Under the pieces are notes generated by a model. The model saw only the letters and a program-made list of their open reading frames with translations, searched no databases and was not told the DNA's origin. The translations under genes were made by a program, and so were the position numbers. This document shows, piece after piece, positions 1 through 10,206 of a stretch of 64,000 nucleotides of DNA. Position 1 is the stretch's first letter; every line of letters begins with the position of its first letter. The stretch is from Enterocytospora artemiae (taxonomy: Eukaryota; Microsporidia), in the NCBI GenBank assembly GCA_038659295.1, contig JASNGC010000002.1, forward strand, positions 558,001-622,000, read 5' to 3'.

Positions 1-667
1 TGGTTGAACTCGGGCCCAATACGTTTATTTCAGGAAAACTACTATAATCATTCGCCTCTTGTTTTATCTAATGCTATTTTTGCGGCTTTGCTCTTCCAAA
101 AATAATTTTTGGTTTTGTCTGCAATTTCTAATCAAAAAATATAAATTTAGCACGAATGGAATTTGTTCGAGGAACAGACAATGAAGAAGAAAAAACACAA
201 AACATTTAAAGTGTTTAAATGGCTTGTGGTGTGTAATATAACTCTACCTTTCTGGAATGAAAATACAGCTGCTTTACTATCTTTTCGTTTAGAGCAGTTT
301 ACATCTCCAAACAAAGAAATTATTTTGAAACGTCAAATTGGCGAAAGGCCTTGAACGAAAAGGAGGGAAAGAAATTTTTTAAAGATTTGAAAAAATCGAT
401 ATAATCAGCTTTAAATGATAAAAAGTTAATTTCTTATGTGCCAATCAAAATAAGCAGCTATTCGGAAGTAGCAATGATGCGAAAAGATATGATTTATAAA
501 AAAGTCACTGAAAGATTTAAAAATGTATCCACACTATAATCAATTATTGCAAATTGTTGAATGGTAGATCAACCCACAGGTTAACAACAATATCAAGCTA
601 TATTTCATCTTTATTTTATAAAGTTAGGTATGTGGACTATGATATGATTCCATGGTTTTTTGAGCCC
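1..667. other. Region with decayed coding trace, no intact gene
   Basis: No intact gene with an ATG and the upstream CCC signal is visible. Between about 154 and 540 there are consecutive open stretches in changing plus-strand frames, separated by single stops. One runs to the TGA at 352-354, and a Lys-rich stretch in another frame follows directly. This looks like an old gene that has collected frameshifts and stops. I could not assign a family. It may equally be chance open sequence, because the longest stretch is only about 65 codons and begins with no ATG. Confidence 0.3.
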
Positions 668-1462
668 ATGAATATTTCATATAAACATTTAGGAAAAATT
701 ACCATGATATGCTTGGGATACATTGCTTTAGATTTGATCAAAGGCATCTTATTCGCTGATCGCATACAAGTCTATACTGTAAAAAATTATTTGGAAGCCT
801 GGCTTTCATCTCCTACGGTAGCTTTGGTCTCCTATTTGTGGTGTTCGCATCACAAATATAAACTTGGTTTACAAGACTTCATCTATGGAGTTATTTTGGG
901 AGTATTGGATGTCTTTGTTCAGGAGAATCCGTCTGTCGATCAAATGCGAATTGAGGTGATCAAACTGAGTGATTTGCTTGGGATTATCCTGATTTTCTTT
1001 GTTACTGAGTTACTTTCTGGAAGAATTAAAAAATTAGAACTAAACATGTCTTTTATTCTTACAATAGTTGCTATTTTCTCTCAGATTATTTTTAAGGAAA
1101 AATATTCATCTCAATTGAATTTTTCCGAATTTGCAATAATCTTCTGTTTGAGAGGATTAAACAATATGCTACTACACATCTTCTATATTAAAAGAACAAT
1201 GGGAATTTTGATGATTAAGTCTGCAGTAAAATTTACCCTATATGTTCTTAATAAAAGAGAATTCTTTACCTCTTTAGTTGCAAAGTTCGTTAGAAATTAT
1301 TGGAACAGATTCTTTGTTACATATTTGAGTTATGTTTTTACAGATGCTTTGCTTATTCTTTATGAGTTCTATGTATATAAACATATTGATCTTGATCAAA
1401 TATTTTTATTGAAGACACTAAATCTGGGTGGCTGGTTAATGTACAGAAATGTAGGAAAATAG
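668..1462 (+). CDS. Hypothetical multi-pass membrane protein
   Basis: A 264-residue protein that I do not recognise. The start is the ATG placed directly after CCC; the open frame extends further upstream, but without this signal. The sequence is mostly hydrophobic, with about five or six likely membrane spans. The clearest are near residues 10-28, 78-95 and 108-125, followed by further hydrophobic stretches in the C-terminal half. Short basic loops separate them. There are no recognisable catalytic motifs and no long hydrophilic domain. It is probably an ER or plasma-membrane protein. The gene is convergent with the CCA-adding enzyme gene. Confidence 0.6.
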   Translation: MNISYKHLGKITMICLGYIALDLIKGILFADRIQVYTVKNYLEAWLSSPTVALVSYLWCSHHKYKLGLQDFIYGVILGVLDVFVQENPSVDQMRIEVIKLSDLLGIILIFFVTELLSGRIKKLELNMSFILTIVAIFSQIIFKEKYSSQLNFSEFAIIFCLRGLNNMLLHIFYIKRTMGILMIKSAVKFTLYVLNKREFFTSLVAKFVRNYWNRFFVTYLSYVFTDALLILYEFYVYKHIDLDQIFLLKTLNLGGWLMYRNVGK

Positions 1463-1731
1463 TAGTCACCTACAAAGTAAACTTATCATCGAATGAATAA
1501 AGATTTTACAGAATTTGTTCTAGAAAGTAACAGGATAACCAGGCCTTGTTTGTTTTAATCTGTCTACAATATTGTTGCACAGGTAGTTTTTTATTAAATA
1601 ATAATAGGTATCGCAATACAGCTTTAAATAATACAGATTGCCTGTTACTTGGGTTGTCAGAATTCAAGATATAGCACAGTTGTATAAAACTTATACTCAC
1701 ACTCTCAACTTTCAGTCATTGTGAGTCCTAT

Positions 1732-3066
1732 TTATTCAATAATTTTATTTCCAAAATACCATTTCAACAAATCATCTTTTACTAGATGAGGATTTTCAAT
1801 TTGATGGGTAAGTATTTCACGCATGATTGATTTTAGTTCCTTAACATCTTTTACAAATCCTATAAGATCATTTCCACCGACAATGTTTTTGGTTTTATTA
1901 CAATTTGAGATACCTAGCTCATAGATCTTACAAATTACTTGATTGAATATTTCGTTATCGTACAAAAAATAGCAAATGACTAAGCTCTCAAGCCAATTTT
2001 CTCCACAATCCAGCATGATTGAAATGAATGCTTTGGTGGTAGTTGGTAACTCTACACCTGGTTTGTTAAGTTTGTTTTGAAGATACTCGATATTACTCTC
2101 AATTTTGGTCACTGCAACCACAAGAGACTTAGGTGCCTTCAACGAATTCTGAAGAATTGCTGAATTTACGTAAATATCCTTTTTTTCAACCTTGATCTTA
2201 AGTGTTGCAAAATTGTGTAAGATTCCATATAACGAAATTATTAATTTGTTACATTCGTATTGAGACTGATTCCATTTTTCTATAAACTCACCAACACCTC
2301 TAATTTGAACATCTATCATGGGCTTAAATATCGGATCGATATAATCATTTCTTGCTATTTCAATCAGCCCTAGATTTCCTCGTTCGTATCCAAGCATTTT
2401 GGACAGTTCTTTCCATATTCTTTCGTTGGAAACCTTAGTTTTCAATGCTTCACGAATTCTATCATCATCAATTGCTTCGATAATACGCTTATGAATTGTA
2501 AATCCAAATTTTGCCTGAAACCTGAATATTCTTAAAATTCGTAGTGGATCGTCAAAAAGAGTAATTTTTGGATCGAGAGGAGTATCTATAATTCCTAATT
2601 TGATGTCTGAGATGCCCCTCTCGGAAAAGTCTTCAACTGTACGGGTTAAAATGTTGTAAAACAAGGAGTTAATGGTAATATCTCTTCTCATTGCATCGCT
2701 CTTGGCTGTGCCGCAGCTAACAACTGGAATCCGGGTTGTGGAATAGGTTTCGTCTCTTAGATGAACAAAGTCCACATCCATTCCGTAAATCTTTACAACG
2801 GCAGTTTCCAGGTGCTTTGATTTTTCCGGATTTGCCAAAATTTTGTGAATACTTGGTGTTTCCGTGGATAGGCTTTCCACCAGTCCGGATGCGAATTCAA
2901 ATCCAGTCATATTATCGACAGACACATCCATATCGTCCGAGTCCAGTCCCATTATTTTGTCCCTGACCCATCCACCAGCAATTCTTGGAGTTGTAGGGGA
3001 GCTTAAGGATCTGGCATATTTGGCAATGGAGTCTATTATGGATTTTTCTGACTCTGTCAATTTCAT
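1732..3066 (-). CDS. CCA1: CCA-adding tRNA nucleotidyltransferase
   Basis: Adds or repairs the 3'-terminal CCA of tRNAs, using CTP and ATP without a template. The 444-residue protein has the class II poly(A) polymerase/nucleotidyltransferase head at its N-terminus: a GGWVRD motif near residue 31, followed by DSDDMDVS with the metal-binding acidic residues. Next come RRDITINSLFYN and the DPLRILRIFRFQAKF segment of the neck region. The C-terminal half is divergent and helical, as usual for the body and tail. The start lies behind CCCCC with a short spacer. In eukaryotes one gene often serves all compartments; no targeting peptide is obvious here. Confidence 0.95.
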   Translation of the reverse strand: MKLTESEKSIIDSIAKYARSLSSPTTPRIAGGWVRDKIMGLDSDDMDVSVDNMTGFEFASGLVESLSTETPSIHKILANPEKSKHLETAVVKIYGMDVDFVHLRDETYSTTRIPVVSCGTAKSDAMRRDITINSLFYNILTRTVEDFSERGISDIKLGIIDTPLDPKITLFDDPLRILRIFRFQAKFGFTIHKRIIEAIDDDRIREALKTKVSNERIWKELSKMLGYERGNLGLIEIARNDYIDPIFKPMIDVQIRGVGEFIEKWNQSQYECNKLIISLYGILHNFATLKIKVEKKDIYVNSAILQNSLKAPKSLVVAVTKIESNIEYLQNKLNKPGVELPTTTKAFISIMLDCGENWLESLVICYFLYDNEIFNQVICKIYELGISNCNKTKNIVGGNDLIGFVKDVKELKSIMREILTHQIENPHLVKDDLLKWYFGNKIIE

Positions 3067-3366
3067 CGTATGGGGGAAAATATTTAAACAAGAAGGACTT
3101 ACATACTATGGGTCATTTTTCTGGTATTGATTATCTACATGGAATAAAAGATCATGTAAGGCAGGACCAGACGAATCAGAATACTAGTCTATGAACACTA
3201 GTCAATTTGGCTCTAAAACAAACAATAATGGTTTTCTGTTACAACAGTTGATTTATTCCAAAAGACTTTGCTCTCAAAATGTAGATTGATGGCTGATATA
3301 CAAATTTATTCGGTGAGATGGTACGCATACGTCAAACTAGGCATTCTGTAGACCCAATTTTTTCAT

Positions 3367-3969
3367 TCAACAACAACTACGCCTTTCTCTGGTTATCTTA
3401 AATGCAACCTTAGATGTTTTTCCACCCCCAAGCTTACCAAACTTTTCAACCAATGAAGAAGTCATATTCACAAATGCAGTTTCGACCTCAAGATTTTCTT
3501 TAGCACTCACCTCATAGTAGTTTGAATGAGGTATATTATACTTTTTTAGAAAGGGCAAAACATCCTCTTTTGTCACCTGAATATGCTCTTTTTCATCAAC
3601 CTTGTTGCCCAAAATAACTATTTCCGATCCCAAAGTAGCATTTTTTTTTTGTAAGTCCTTGATCCATATATCCAAATGATCAAATGATTCCCTGTTAAGT
3701 AAATCAAACACAACTATTAAGCCATTCGCTCCTCTGTAATAATTCGAAACAATTGATTTAAATCGTTCTTGGCCTGCTGTATCCCAAATCTGAAGCTTGA
3801 CTCGCTTTGAATTTATGGTGATAGTTTTGATTTTAAAATCTACGCCAATAGTTGAGGCAGTGCCTTCAGAGTATATTCCATCAGTATATCTTCTCATTAA
3901 ACTAGTTTTTCCGACTCCACTGTCTCCAATAAGAATGATTTTCAGTAAATAATCATGCTCCTCCTCCAT
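3367..3969 (-). CDS. YPT1: Rab GTPase, Rab1/Ypt1-like (or Rab8/Sec4)
   Basis: A 200-residue small GTPase of vesicle traffic. It has a P-loop (GDSGVGKTS), switch I with TIGVDFKIKTI, WDTAGQERF in switch II, a GNKVD base-recognition motif, an SAK motif, and a C-terminal CC for geranylgeranylation. The switch I and interswitch sequence fits the Rab1/Rab8 group, with Rab1 (ER to Golgi) the best guess; the assignment within that group is inference. The open frame continues five codons upstream with a TTG, but the ATG preceded by CCCTT is the likely start and gives the usual short Rab N-terminus. Confidence 0.93.
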   Translation of the reverse strand: MEEEHDYLLKIILIGDSGVGKTSLMRRYTDGIYSEGTASTIGVDFKIKTITINSKRVKLQIWDTAGQERFKSIVSNYYRGANGLIVVFDLLNRESFDHLDIWIKDLQKKNATLGSEIVILGNKVDEKEHIQVTKEDVLPFLKKYNIPHSNYYEVSAKENLEVETAFVNMTSSLVEKFGKLGGGKTSKVAFKITRERRSCC

Positions 3970-4432
3970 AAGGGTTAGTGACAAAACAAAAAATTATTAT
4001 ATAAAAATGTTTGAAGATACCTCTCTGGTCATCAACACTAAAATAGGACAATATTTCTAAATATAAACGGTTTGAGATATATTTATATGATTGATAATAT
4101 ATAATATACAAATTTGGTATTTTAGATTGCAAAGAGCTGAATGTTATAGTGGAATGATCATTCCAGTTCCAGAGAACTAGTAAGAATATTCTTTAACATG
4201 TACAAACCAGATTATAGCAGATTTAATATAGAACTTGAGTATTATATATCTTTTAAACAATTATTTTTAATCTGAAGCGATATTGAACTACTTTTGATTG
4301 AAATCAGGTAGTTAATACTCGATTATTCATGATAGAATTATTTTCAAGCTACTTTTAATTTTGATTTGTAGATATCCAATAGCTTTGGAGTATCTGTTTC
4401 AAATTTCATTGTTGAAACACTAATTTAAGTTT
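3970..4432. other. Gene-free AT-rich spacer
   Basis: An intergenic stretch between two divergently oriented genes. I see no open frame of note, no tRNA-like cloverleaf and no repeat. It presumably holds the promoters of both neighbours. Confidence 0.6.
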
Positions 4433-6340
4433 ATGCCTGAGTCTATAATGATGCAGAAAATACTTGAGAACATACGAGTTTACATTCTAGGAAATCCAAT
4501 AAAAATATCTGAAAAGACAACCATCATAGATGCAATGGTATATCAACTTTTTAGAAATACCAAATTTGTGGGAGTATTTTTTGTACTTTTGCTAATTATT
4601 GCCACAAATCTCATATTGCTAGTAACAACTAAATCAAGAATTAGAAGCCAGTTCTACTTGTATGTTGCTGGTCTCTTCCTCGTATTTTCATCCTTGAATT
4701 ATAAGTATAGTGCAGATATTGTCTCTACGTCTATGCATCCTGGGACAACAACTCATATGGGCTCAAAGTTTGTCACAAATGGTTTGAAAAATGCAGTCTA
4801 CCTGATGCAAAGTAATCTTAATCCATTCAAAATCCAAAAATTATCATACGTCAATCTTTTAAAAAACGGATTTTGGAGGCATCGAACCACTCAAGTAGAC
4901 AAAGTTGAAAATAACTCCGATGATTCCAAAGAATTTGGCAATTCAAGTCAAACTACAAAATCAAATTCTGTGGAACGTATGGCAAAAGAATTGCCGAACT
5001 TTCCAAATGGAGCCTCCGGCGAAAGTAATGATCTATCCAATGAAAACAAGGCACTGTCGAATGGGGTATCCACCTCAAATCACCAAGATAAAATATTCAA
5101 GAATAGTGAATCGACCAAAGATAATTTTGGAGATCTCGATCAAAACCTATATCTAAAAAGAATTGTAAAGAATTTAAATTCTGAATTTCAGGCAAACTGT
5201 AGATTAGAAGGATTCGTTTTGGAAATAAAATCGACTATTGAAAATTTACAGAAGGAAACAAAAAAGTTTATCTGTGATTTTAAGCCATTCTATTCCGAAG
5301 CATTGAAAATTGAAGGTGAGATGGCATCATTTAATGCTGCTGTTACAAACTATAGCCGTGAAGCAAAACAAATGGTTGCTGATGTGTTTGAATCATTTAA
5401 GATTCAAGGCACTTTAAAACAATTGGCATCTAAGACCAAAGATGAAGGCCTAAATATGATTATTGCAGGAGAGAATTTGGGTGGAATGAGACATTCCCAG
5501 AATGGAACATTTACAAATGACTCGAAATCGACAGTAACCTTTCTCAATGCATATTTTTGTTTCCAGGCTGCATTAAGCATATACTTTCTTATTATTATAG
5601 TTTGTGAAATTGATCTTGCATTTGTGTTGAGATTCTTAACATTCATCTGCCTTGCATCGGACCTGCTATTTGGACTTTACATGCTTGTATTTACACATTT
5701 CTTGGACAAAACATGTGTTATTGGAAATGTCGACGGATGTCCCGCATCTTTTAGTAATGGATTTGCTGAATTTGCTGCAACCACAAATATTGACTTGAAA
5801 TCTAATGGAAATGTTGAAAAAGACAAGCTTCATACCGCCATAAATTTAATCCAAAAGAACTCGGAGGAAATAATTCAAGAATTCCATAATTTTTTCCAAA
5901 ATGATCCCACAGAGAAATTCAAATTCAGAGCAATTTTATTCACAAATTTGTTTGATAAAATCGAATTTGTTTTTGATGATTTCGAAAATTTAACCCATGA
6001 AAAGGTTCACAAGAAGCGGTTTTTCAAATATATTCGCAATATGAAGCAAAATCTTGAAAATATTAAATTAAATTTCGATCATTCAATTAATAGGGATAAG
6101 TTACTTGCAGTTTATGAAAGAGAAGTGGCTTTTTTGTCATTTCTAAAAAATGAAAAGGATAATTTGTTTAACACTATAGATAGACAAATATTACAGGGCG
6201 AGAATACGGCCATAACTGAAAAAGAAAGACAATGTGAAGCAAAGAAGAAGAAAATATGCCATTCGAAAAAAGTTGGAGACTACTTGTGGGCATCACTAAT
6301 TCTAGGAGGTATTCTGTTCATGATTTTGGTTTCGATTTGA
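4433..6340 (+). CDS. Large membrane protein, two long lumenal-type loops
   Basis: A 635-residue protein of unknown family. Membrane segments are visible at about residues 45-64 and 73-88, a hydrophobic pair at about 373-424, and a last segment at the extreme C-terminus (about 616-635). Between them lie two long hydrophilic, Asn/Ser- and Lys-rich helical regions with scattered Cys. Spans in N-terminal and central pairs separated by large loops resemble the plan of Prm1, tweety and prominin-type proteins, but I see no diagnostic residues, so this is only a topology comparison. No CCC signal precedes the ATG, so the start is less certain than for the neighbours; another ATG lies a few codons downstream. 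Confidence 0.75.
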   Translation: MPESIMMQKILENIRVYILGNPIKISEKTTIIDAMVYQLFRNTKFVGVFFVLLLIIATNLILLVTTKSRIRSQFYLYVAGLFLVFSSLNYKYSADIVSTSMHPGTTTHMGSKFVTNGLKNAVYLMQSNLNPFKIQKLSYVNLLKNGFWRHRTTQVDKVENNSDDSKEFGNSSQTTKSNSVERMAKELPNFPNGASGESNDLSNENKALSNGVSTSNHQDKIFKNSESTKDNFGDLDQNLYLKRIVKNLNSEFQANCRLEGFVLEIKSTIENLQKETKKFICDFKPFYSEALKIEGEMASFNAAVTNYSREAKQMVADVFESFKIQGTLKQLASKTKDEGLNMIIAGENLGGMRHSQNGTFTNDSKSTVTFLNAYFCFQAALSIYFLIIIVCEIDLAFVLRFLTFICLASDLLFGLYMLVFTHFLDKTCVIGNVDGCPASFSNGFAEFAATTNIDLKSNGNVEKDKLHTAINLIQKNSEEIIQEFHNFFQNDPTEKFKFRAILFTNLFDKIEFVFDDFENLTHEKVHKKRFFKYIRNMKQNLENIKLNFDHSINRDKLLAVYEREVAFLSFLKNEKDNLFNTIDRQILQGENTAITEKERQCEAKKKKICHSKKVGDYLWASLILGGILFMILVSI

Positions 6341-6524
6341 GACCTAAACTTCATGTCGATTTCTTCTAATTACCTTGAATAAAAACCTGAGATAAATTCT
6401 TTTATAATTGTTTGTCATCTGTTTAATCAAGCCAGCTTATTTTTTGGATTTTACAAGTAGTCACCAATTAAGTTTGAAAAATCAAAGTGTGTGCTCTTTT
6501 GTGGAAAATAATCCTGTTAAATAA

Positions 6525-7298
6525 CTATTTAATATTATTACATGATTTGACATATTTCAAAGCATTGGAAATACTGTCAATAACATCTGTTGCCATCATT
6601 GAATACCCATGGGCTTCAAATGCTATTTTACTTGATAATCTAGTAAGCTGACTAGCTGATACACATGCTTCTATATGGTCATGAGGGCATAAAGAAAGAG
6701 CAGTTGCAGTTATGCCTGCCAAAATATCTCCCTGTCCCCCACATCTTTTACCTGATCCTTCATTGCAAACCATATGAGTGTTACCCTGAAAAATGATTTT
6801 ATCACATATCCCCTTTCTAATAACAATATGGGCTGGAGATACTTTTAAATCAATTCCCTCATGCTCATTTGGAGTAATGACAATTTTGTCATATGCCGAG
6901 AAATATCCACTTTTGTAGTAGTGTATAATATCGGCATCCAAAATAACCGGGATTTGATTAGATGATAGGTAGTCCATGATGTTAGTAATTATCTTCAAGA
7001 ATTCCGAAGATATAATACCTAGCCCTGGTCCTATTATGCAAGCTGTAATTTTTCTCAGTATCTGTTCATCGTAGACCAACTTGTAAATAGCAGCTTCTGG
7101 AAACCCCTTTAAGGTGTTTACACAAATATCAGATGGAGATAGGATAAATAAAAGGTCGCTCCCGCTTCTCAGTGCGGCTTTTCCTGCAAATAATGGTGCG
7201 CCAGTGTACAAGTCGCTTCCACCAATTACCAAAATTGTACCACTTTCACCTTTTACATAATCTTTTTTGTGCCTTATGAATGCCTTAGCTAGCTGCAT
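6525..7298 (-). CDS. NAXD: NAD(P)H-hydrate dehydratase
   Basis: Repairs damaged NADH and NADPH by ATP-dependent dehydration of the hydrated cofactors (ADP-dependent in bacteria). The 257-residue protein has the ribokinase-like fold motifs of the CARKD/YjeF C-terminal family: GGSDLYTGAP near residue 27, GPGLG, LDADIIHYY, TPNEHEG, and the catalytic loop GGQGDILAG. The YjeF N-terminal epimerase domain is not fused here. CCC lies just before the ATG. The gene is divergent from DOM34 with only 97 bp between start codons, so the two probably share a promoter region. Confidence 0.92.
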   Translation of the reverse strand: MQLAKAFIRHKKDYVKGESGTILVIGGSDLYTGAPLFAGKAALRSGSDLLFILSPSDICVNTLKGFPEAAIYKLVYDEQILRKITACIIGPGLGIISSEFLKIITNIMDYLSSNQIPVILDADIIHYYKSGYFSAYDKIVITPNEHEGIDLKVSPAHIVIRKGICDKIIFQGNTHMVCNEGSGKRCGGQGDILAGITATALSLCPHDHIEACVSASQLTRLSSKIAFEAHGYSMMATDVIDSISNALKYVKSCNNIK

Positions 7299-7395
7299 TT
7301 GGGGTCTTTTAAAAATTGTTTTAACTCTGTAATCGAGGAGTAATTTTTAAGTATTGAGTCCTTTTTATTAATTATCCAATATGCCACACCCCTAG

Positions 7396-8436
7396 ATGAA
7401 AATTTTACGGAATCTTGTTGACCAAAAGTCCGAAAGCGGTGAAATGACTTTAATTGCCTCTAATAGTGATGATATATACAGCTTGGGCCTAATAATTTCT
7501 GAAGGAGACAGAGTCAAAACTATGACCACAAGGAAAGTTTCATTTGACGGAGGAAAGACACAGCAAAAGATCTCCTGCCAATTAGAAATTAGAGTTGAAG
7601 CAGTCACGGCAGATCTTGCTGATGGGATTTTATATATAAAAGGAAAGATTTCACAAGAGCATGAATATATTAGTGTAGGTAGTTATCATACACTTAATAT
7701 TTCTACGGATCACAAGTTTAATATTAAAAAAGACAATTGGTCTCATATTGATATAAAAACTATCAAAGATGCCACTCACGAATCACCAGAATTATGTTTT
7801 ATTGTGTTTTTTGCGAAGGATTGTGTAGTGTCTCTTGTTAGTGCAAGTTCAATAAAGATTCTATCCAAACACGATCCAAAACCAAAAAATTTTAAGAGTA
7901 TCAGCAACGGTCTTTCGAGTTTAAAAAGTAAAATTAAAACATTTGTAATTGCAAGTGTTTCAGAAATTCGAAATGATTTTTTTAAGACTTTTTCCAAGGA
8001 CCTGAAGCATTTAGTTGCCAATACGATTGTTCTGAAACTATCACCAGAATATAAAAATATTTCAAATACAAAAACCATTAGCAGAATCTTGACAGACAAA
8101 GCATTCGAAAATTCTTTTTCGGAAGTTAAGTATGTTGAAGATTTGCATGAAATTAATGAGTTTTTCATTAAGCTAGATAAACAGGATCCAACACTATTTA
8201 TAGGTAAAGAAGAAACCAATGAGGCATTCGAATATGGTGCCGTCAAAACGCTTTTTATTACAGACGAGGTATACCGACCAAAAACAATTGAAGAGCGTCA
8301 GGCAATTGAGTTGGTAGTTAAAGAGGCTACTGAGTTGAGGGCTAAAATATGTGTTATACCAGTTTCACATGAACATGGGGAGAAACTGAAGAAGCTTGGA
8401 GGAATTGCAGGGATATCTCTATTTTCCTACCGATGA
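7396..8436 (+). CDS. DOM34: Pelota/Dom34 ribosome-rescue factor
   Basis: An eRF1-related factor that, with Hbs1, dissociates stalled ribosomes in no-go and non-stop decay. The 346 residues cover the whole family length. The N-terminal Sm-like domain begins MKILRN and contains the family segment EGDRVKTMTTRKVS. A central domain and the C-terminal eRF1 domain 3 follow (FEYGAVKTLFITDEVYRP, near residues 277-294). As expected for Pelota and unlike eRF1, no GGQ motif is present. The start follows CCCC by three nucleotides. Confidence 0.93.
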   Translation: MKILRNLVDQKSESGEMTLIASNSDDIYSLGLIISEGDRVKTMTTRKVSFDGGKTQQKISCQLEIRVEAVTADLADGILYIKGKISQEHEYISVGSYHTLNISTDHKFNIKKDNWSHIDIKTIKDATHESPELCFIVFFAKDCVVSLVSASSIKILSKHDPKPKNFKSISNGLSSLKSKIKTFVIASVSEIRNDFFKTFSKDLKHLVANTIVLKLSPEYKNISNTKTISRILTDKAFENSFSEVKYVEDLHEINEFFIKLDKQDPTLFIGKEETNEAFEYGAVKTLFITDEVYRPKTIEERQAIELVVKEATELRAKICVIPVSHEHGEKLKKLGGIAGISLFSYR

Positions 8437-8616
8437 TATCGATTTTCTCACACACGAATGAATGAAAAATATTTTTATAACTGTTTTTGATTTTCAGACC
8501 AGATAAGGGTTCTATGGTTTAATTCGATGCTCTGAGAGGAAATAGCTCCATTCCTCTGCGATCTTTTACATTCACCAAAAATTTATCATATATTCCTTAA
8601 AAAATAATACCCATTC

Positions 8617-9879
8617 ATGAAAAACATTTTGTATTTACATGATGATGAAATTGTGAATTACAACTATGCTCGTGGGCACCCAATGAAGCCACTGAGGATA
8701 GGCATGACTCATTCGTTGGTTGTAAATTATGACCTGTACAAACATATGGATATGGCCAAGCCATCAAAAGCATCCTATGAGAATCTATTAAATTTTCATT
8801 CTGCAGATTATATCAATTTTCTTGCGAGTGTCTCTGGAGACAATATGGATGGCTTAGTGGCAGATTTACATAAATTCAATGTTAGGGAGGACTGTCCTGT
8901 ATTCGCAGGATTGTTTGATTATTGTAAGTCTGTTGCAGGAGGCACATTATTAGCAGCTAGGAAAATCAATTTGGGTGAGTATAGCACTGTTATCAATTGG
9001 TCTGGAGGTTTGCATCACGCAAAGAGGAATGAAGCAAGTGGATTCTGCTACGTAAATGACATAGTTCTTGGGATTCTGGAGCTGCTTAAGGTACATGAAA
9101 GAATACTATACATAGATATTGATGTACACCATGGAGACGGGGTGGAAGAGGCCTTTTATATTTCCGATCGAGTCATGACGTTGTCGTTCCACAAGTATGG
9201 AGAATTTTTTCCTGGAACAGGGAAGATAGAAGATGTGGGATTTGATAAGGGAAGGAATTATTCTGTGAATGTTCCTCTAAAGGATGGTGTGGATGATGAA
9301 ACCTATCTGGCTATTTTTAAACCTATCGTACAGAGAATTATGGAAGTCTTTCAACCGTGTGTGGTTGTGTTACAATGCGGAGCAGATTCACTTTCGGGTG
9401 ATAAACTAGGATGTTTTAATTTAACCCAAGTTGGGCATGGTGGCTGTGTGGAGTTTGTAAAGTCATTTAATATTCCAATGATTATGCTTGGTGGTGGGGG
9501 ATATACTATCGAAAATGTTGCAAAGGTTTGGACTTATGATACCGGTGTTGCACTAAATATGAAACTTGATTCTGATATTCCATTTAATGAATATCTAGAA
9601 TACTACGGCCCAAACTACAAGCTTTCAATTCCAAAACTAAACATTAAAAATATGAATTCATCAGAAAGTTGTGATCAAATTGTTAGTCAGATTTACGAAA
9701 ATTTGAGGAATATTACACCTACTCCTTCTGTACAGATGGCAGTTACGCCAGGATGCTTCATAGATGATGAAAGTGACGAGGACGCTCTTTTTGATATTGT
9801 TCAGGAAGAAAACAATAATGTGTTTACTAGAATGGAACTGCTAAAAAACAAACATGCATTTGATTCATTTACGAAATAA
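8617..9879 (+). CDS. RPD3: Class I histone deacetylase, Rpd3-like
   Basis: Removes acetyl groups from histone lysines. The 420-residue protein matches the full class I HDAC domain. The active-site segment around residues 130-175 contains GGLHHAKRNEASGFCYVND and YIDIDVHHGDGVEEAFY with the zinc-binding Asp and His. It is followed by SFHKYGEFFPGTG, QCGADSL and GGGGYTIENVAK. The C-terminal tail is short and acidic (DDESDEDALFDI). CCC lies shortly upstream of the ATG. The gene is probably nuclear, acting with the divergent H3 and H4 encoded elsewhere in the window. Confidence 0.96.
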   Translation: MKNILYLHDDEIVNYNYARGHPMKPLRIGMTHSLVVNYDLYKHMDMAKPSKASYENLLNFHSADYINFLASVSGDNMDGLVADLHKFNVREDCPVFAGLFDYCKSVAGGTLLAARKINLGEYSTVINWSGGLHHAKRNEASGFCYVNDIVLGILELLKVHERILYIDIDVHHGDGVEEAFYISDRVMTLSFHKYGEFFPGTGKIEDVGFDKGRNYSVNVPLKDGVDDETYLAIFKPIVQRIMEVFQPCVVVLQCGADSLSGDKLGCFNLTQVGHGGCVEFVKSFNIPMIMLGGGGYTIENVAKVWTYDTGVALNMKLDSDIPFNEYLEYYGPNYKLSIPKLNIKNMNSSESCDQIVSQIYENLRNITPTPSVQMAVTPGCFIDDESDEDALFDIVQEENNNVFTRMELLKNKHAFDSFTK

Positions 9880-10206
9880 AACTTCTGAATAAAGATCAAA
9901 TTTTTTGATAAAGGTCCATATTCTTCGAGGTGGTATTGTACGATTTTTATAACCATCACTTAAAACCTTATTTCTGCGCCTAAGAATTAATTTGTTTCTG
10001 CTCACAAACAACTTCGTGGACCACATTGATATCGTCTGATAAATACTGATCAAACCTTGGATAAAAAACAAGCAGTTATAATCTGAAAAAGGATAGTTTA
10101 CTTTAAACATCCTCTTTTAATATCTCAAAGAAAATATTAACCCCTTTTATACTACCCAATCCTCTTTGCGACCCTCCTATTTATTTTTACGAAATCATGT
10201 CCCTTA
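9880..10206. other. Gene-free spacer, AATAAA after the HDAC gene
   Basis: An AATAAA polyadenylation-type signal lies about ten bases after the HDAC stop codon. An 81-codon minus-strand frame crosses this stretch but lacks the upstream C signal and any family resemblance, so it is not called. The CCC just before 10207 belongs to the next gene. Confidence 0.5.

Noticed and set aside
1506..1700. 64-codon minus-strand frame
   Set aside because: It begins with GTG, has no C-rich start signal and no recognisable sequence; it lies between convergent genes.
7776..8246. Long antisense frame inside DOM34
   Set aside because: A shadow of a well-supported coding frame on the other strand.
9865..10110. 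81-codon basic minus-strand frame, briefly considered as a small ribosomal protein such as eL39
   Set aside because: It overlaps the HDAC end, lacks the CCC signal, and the typical C-terminal RYNAKRRHW-type block of eL39 is absent.
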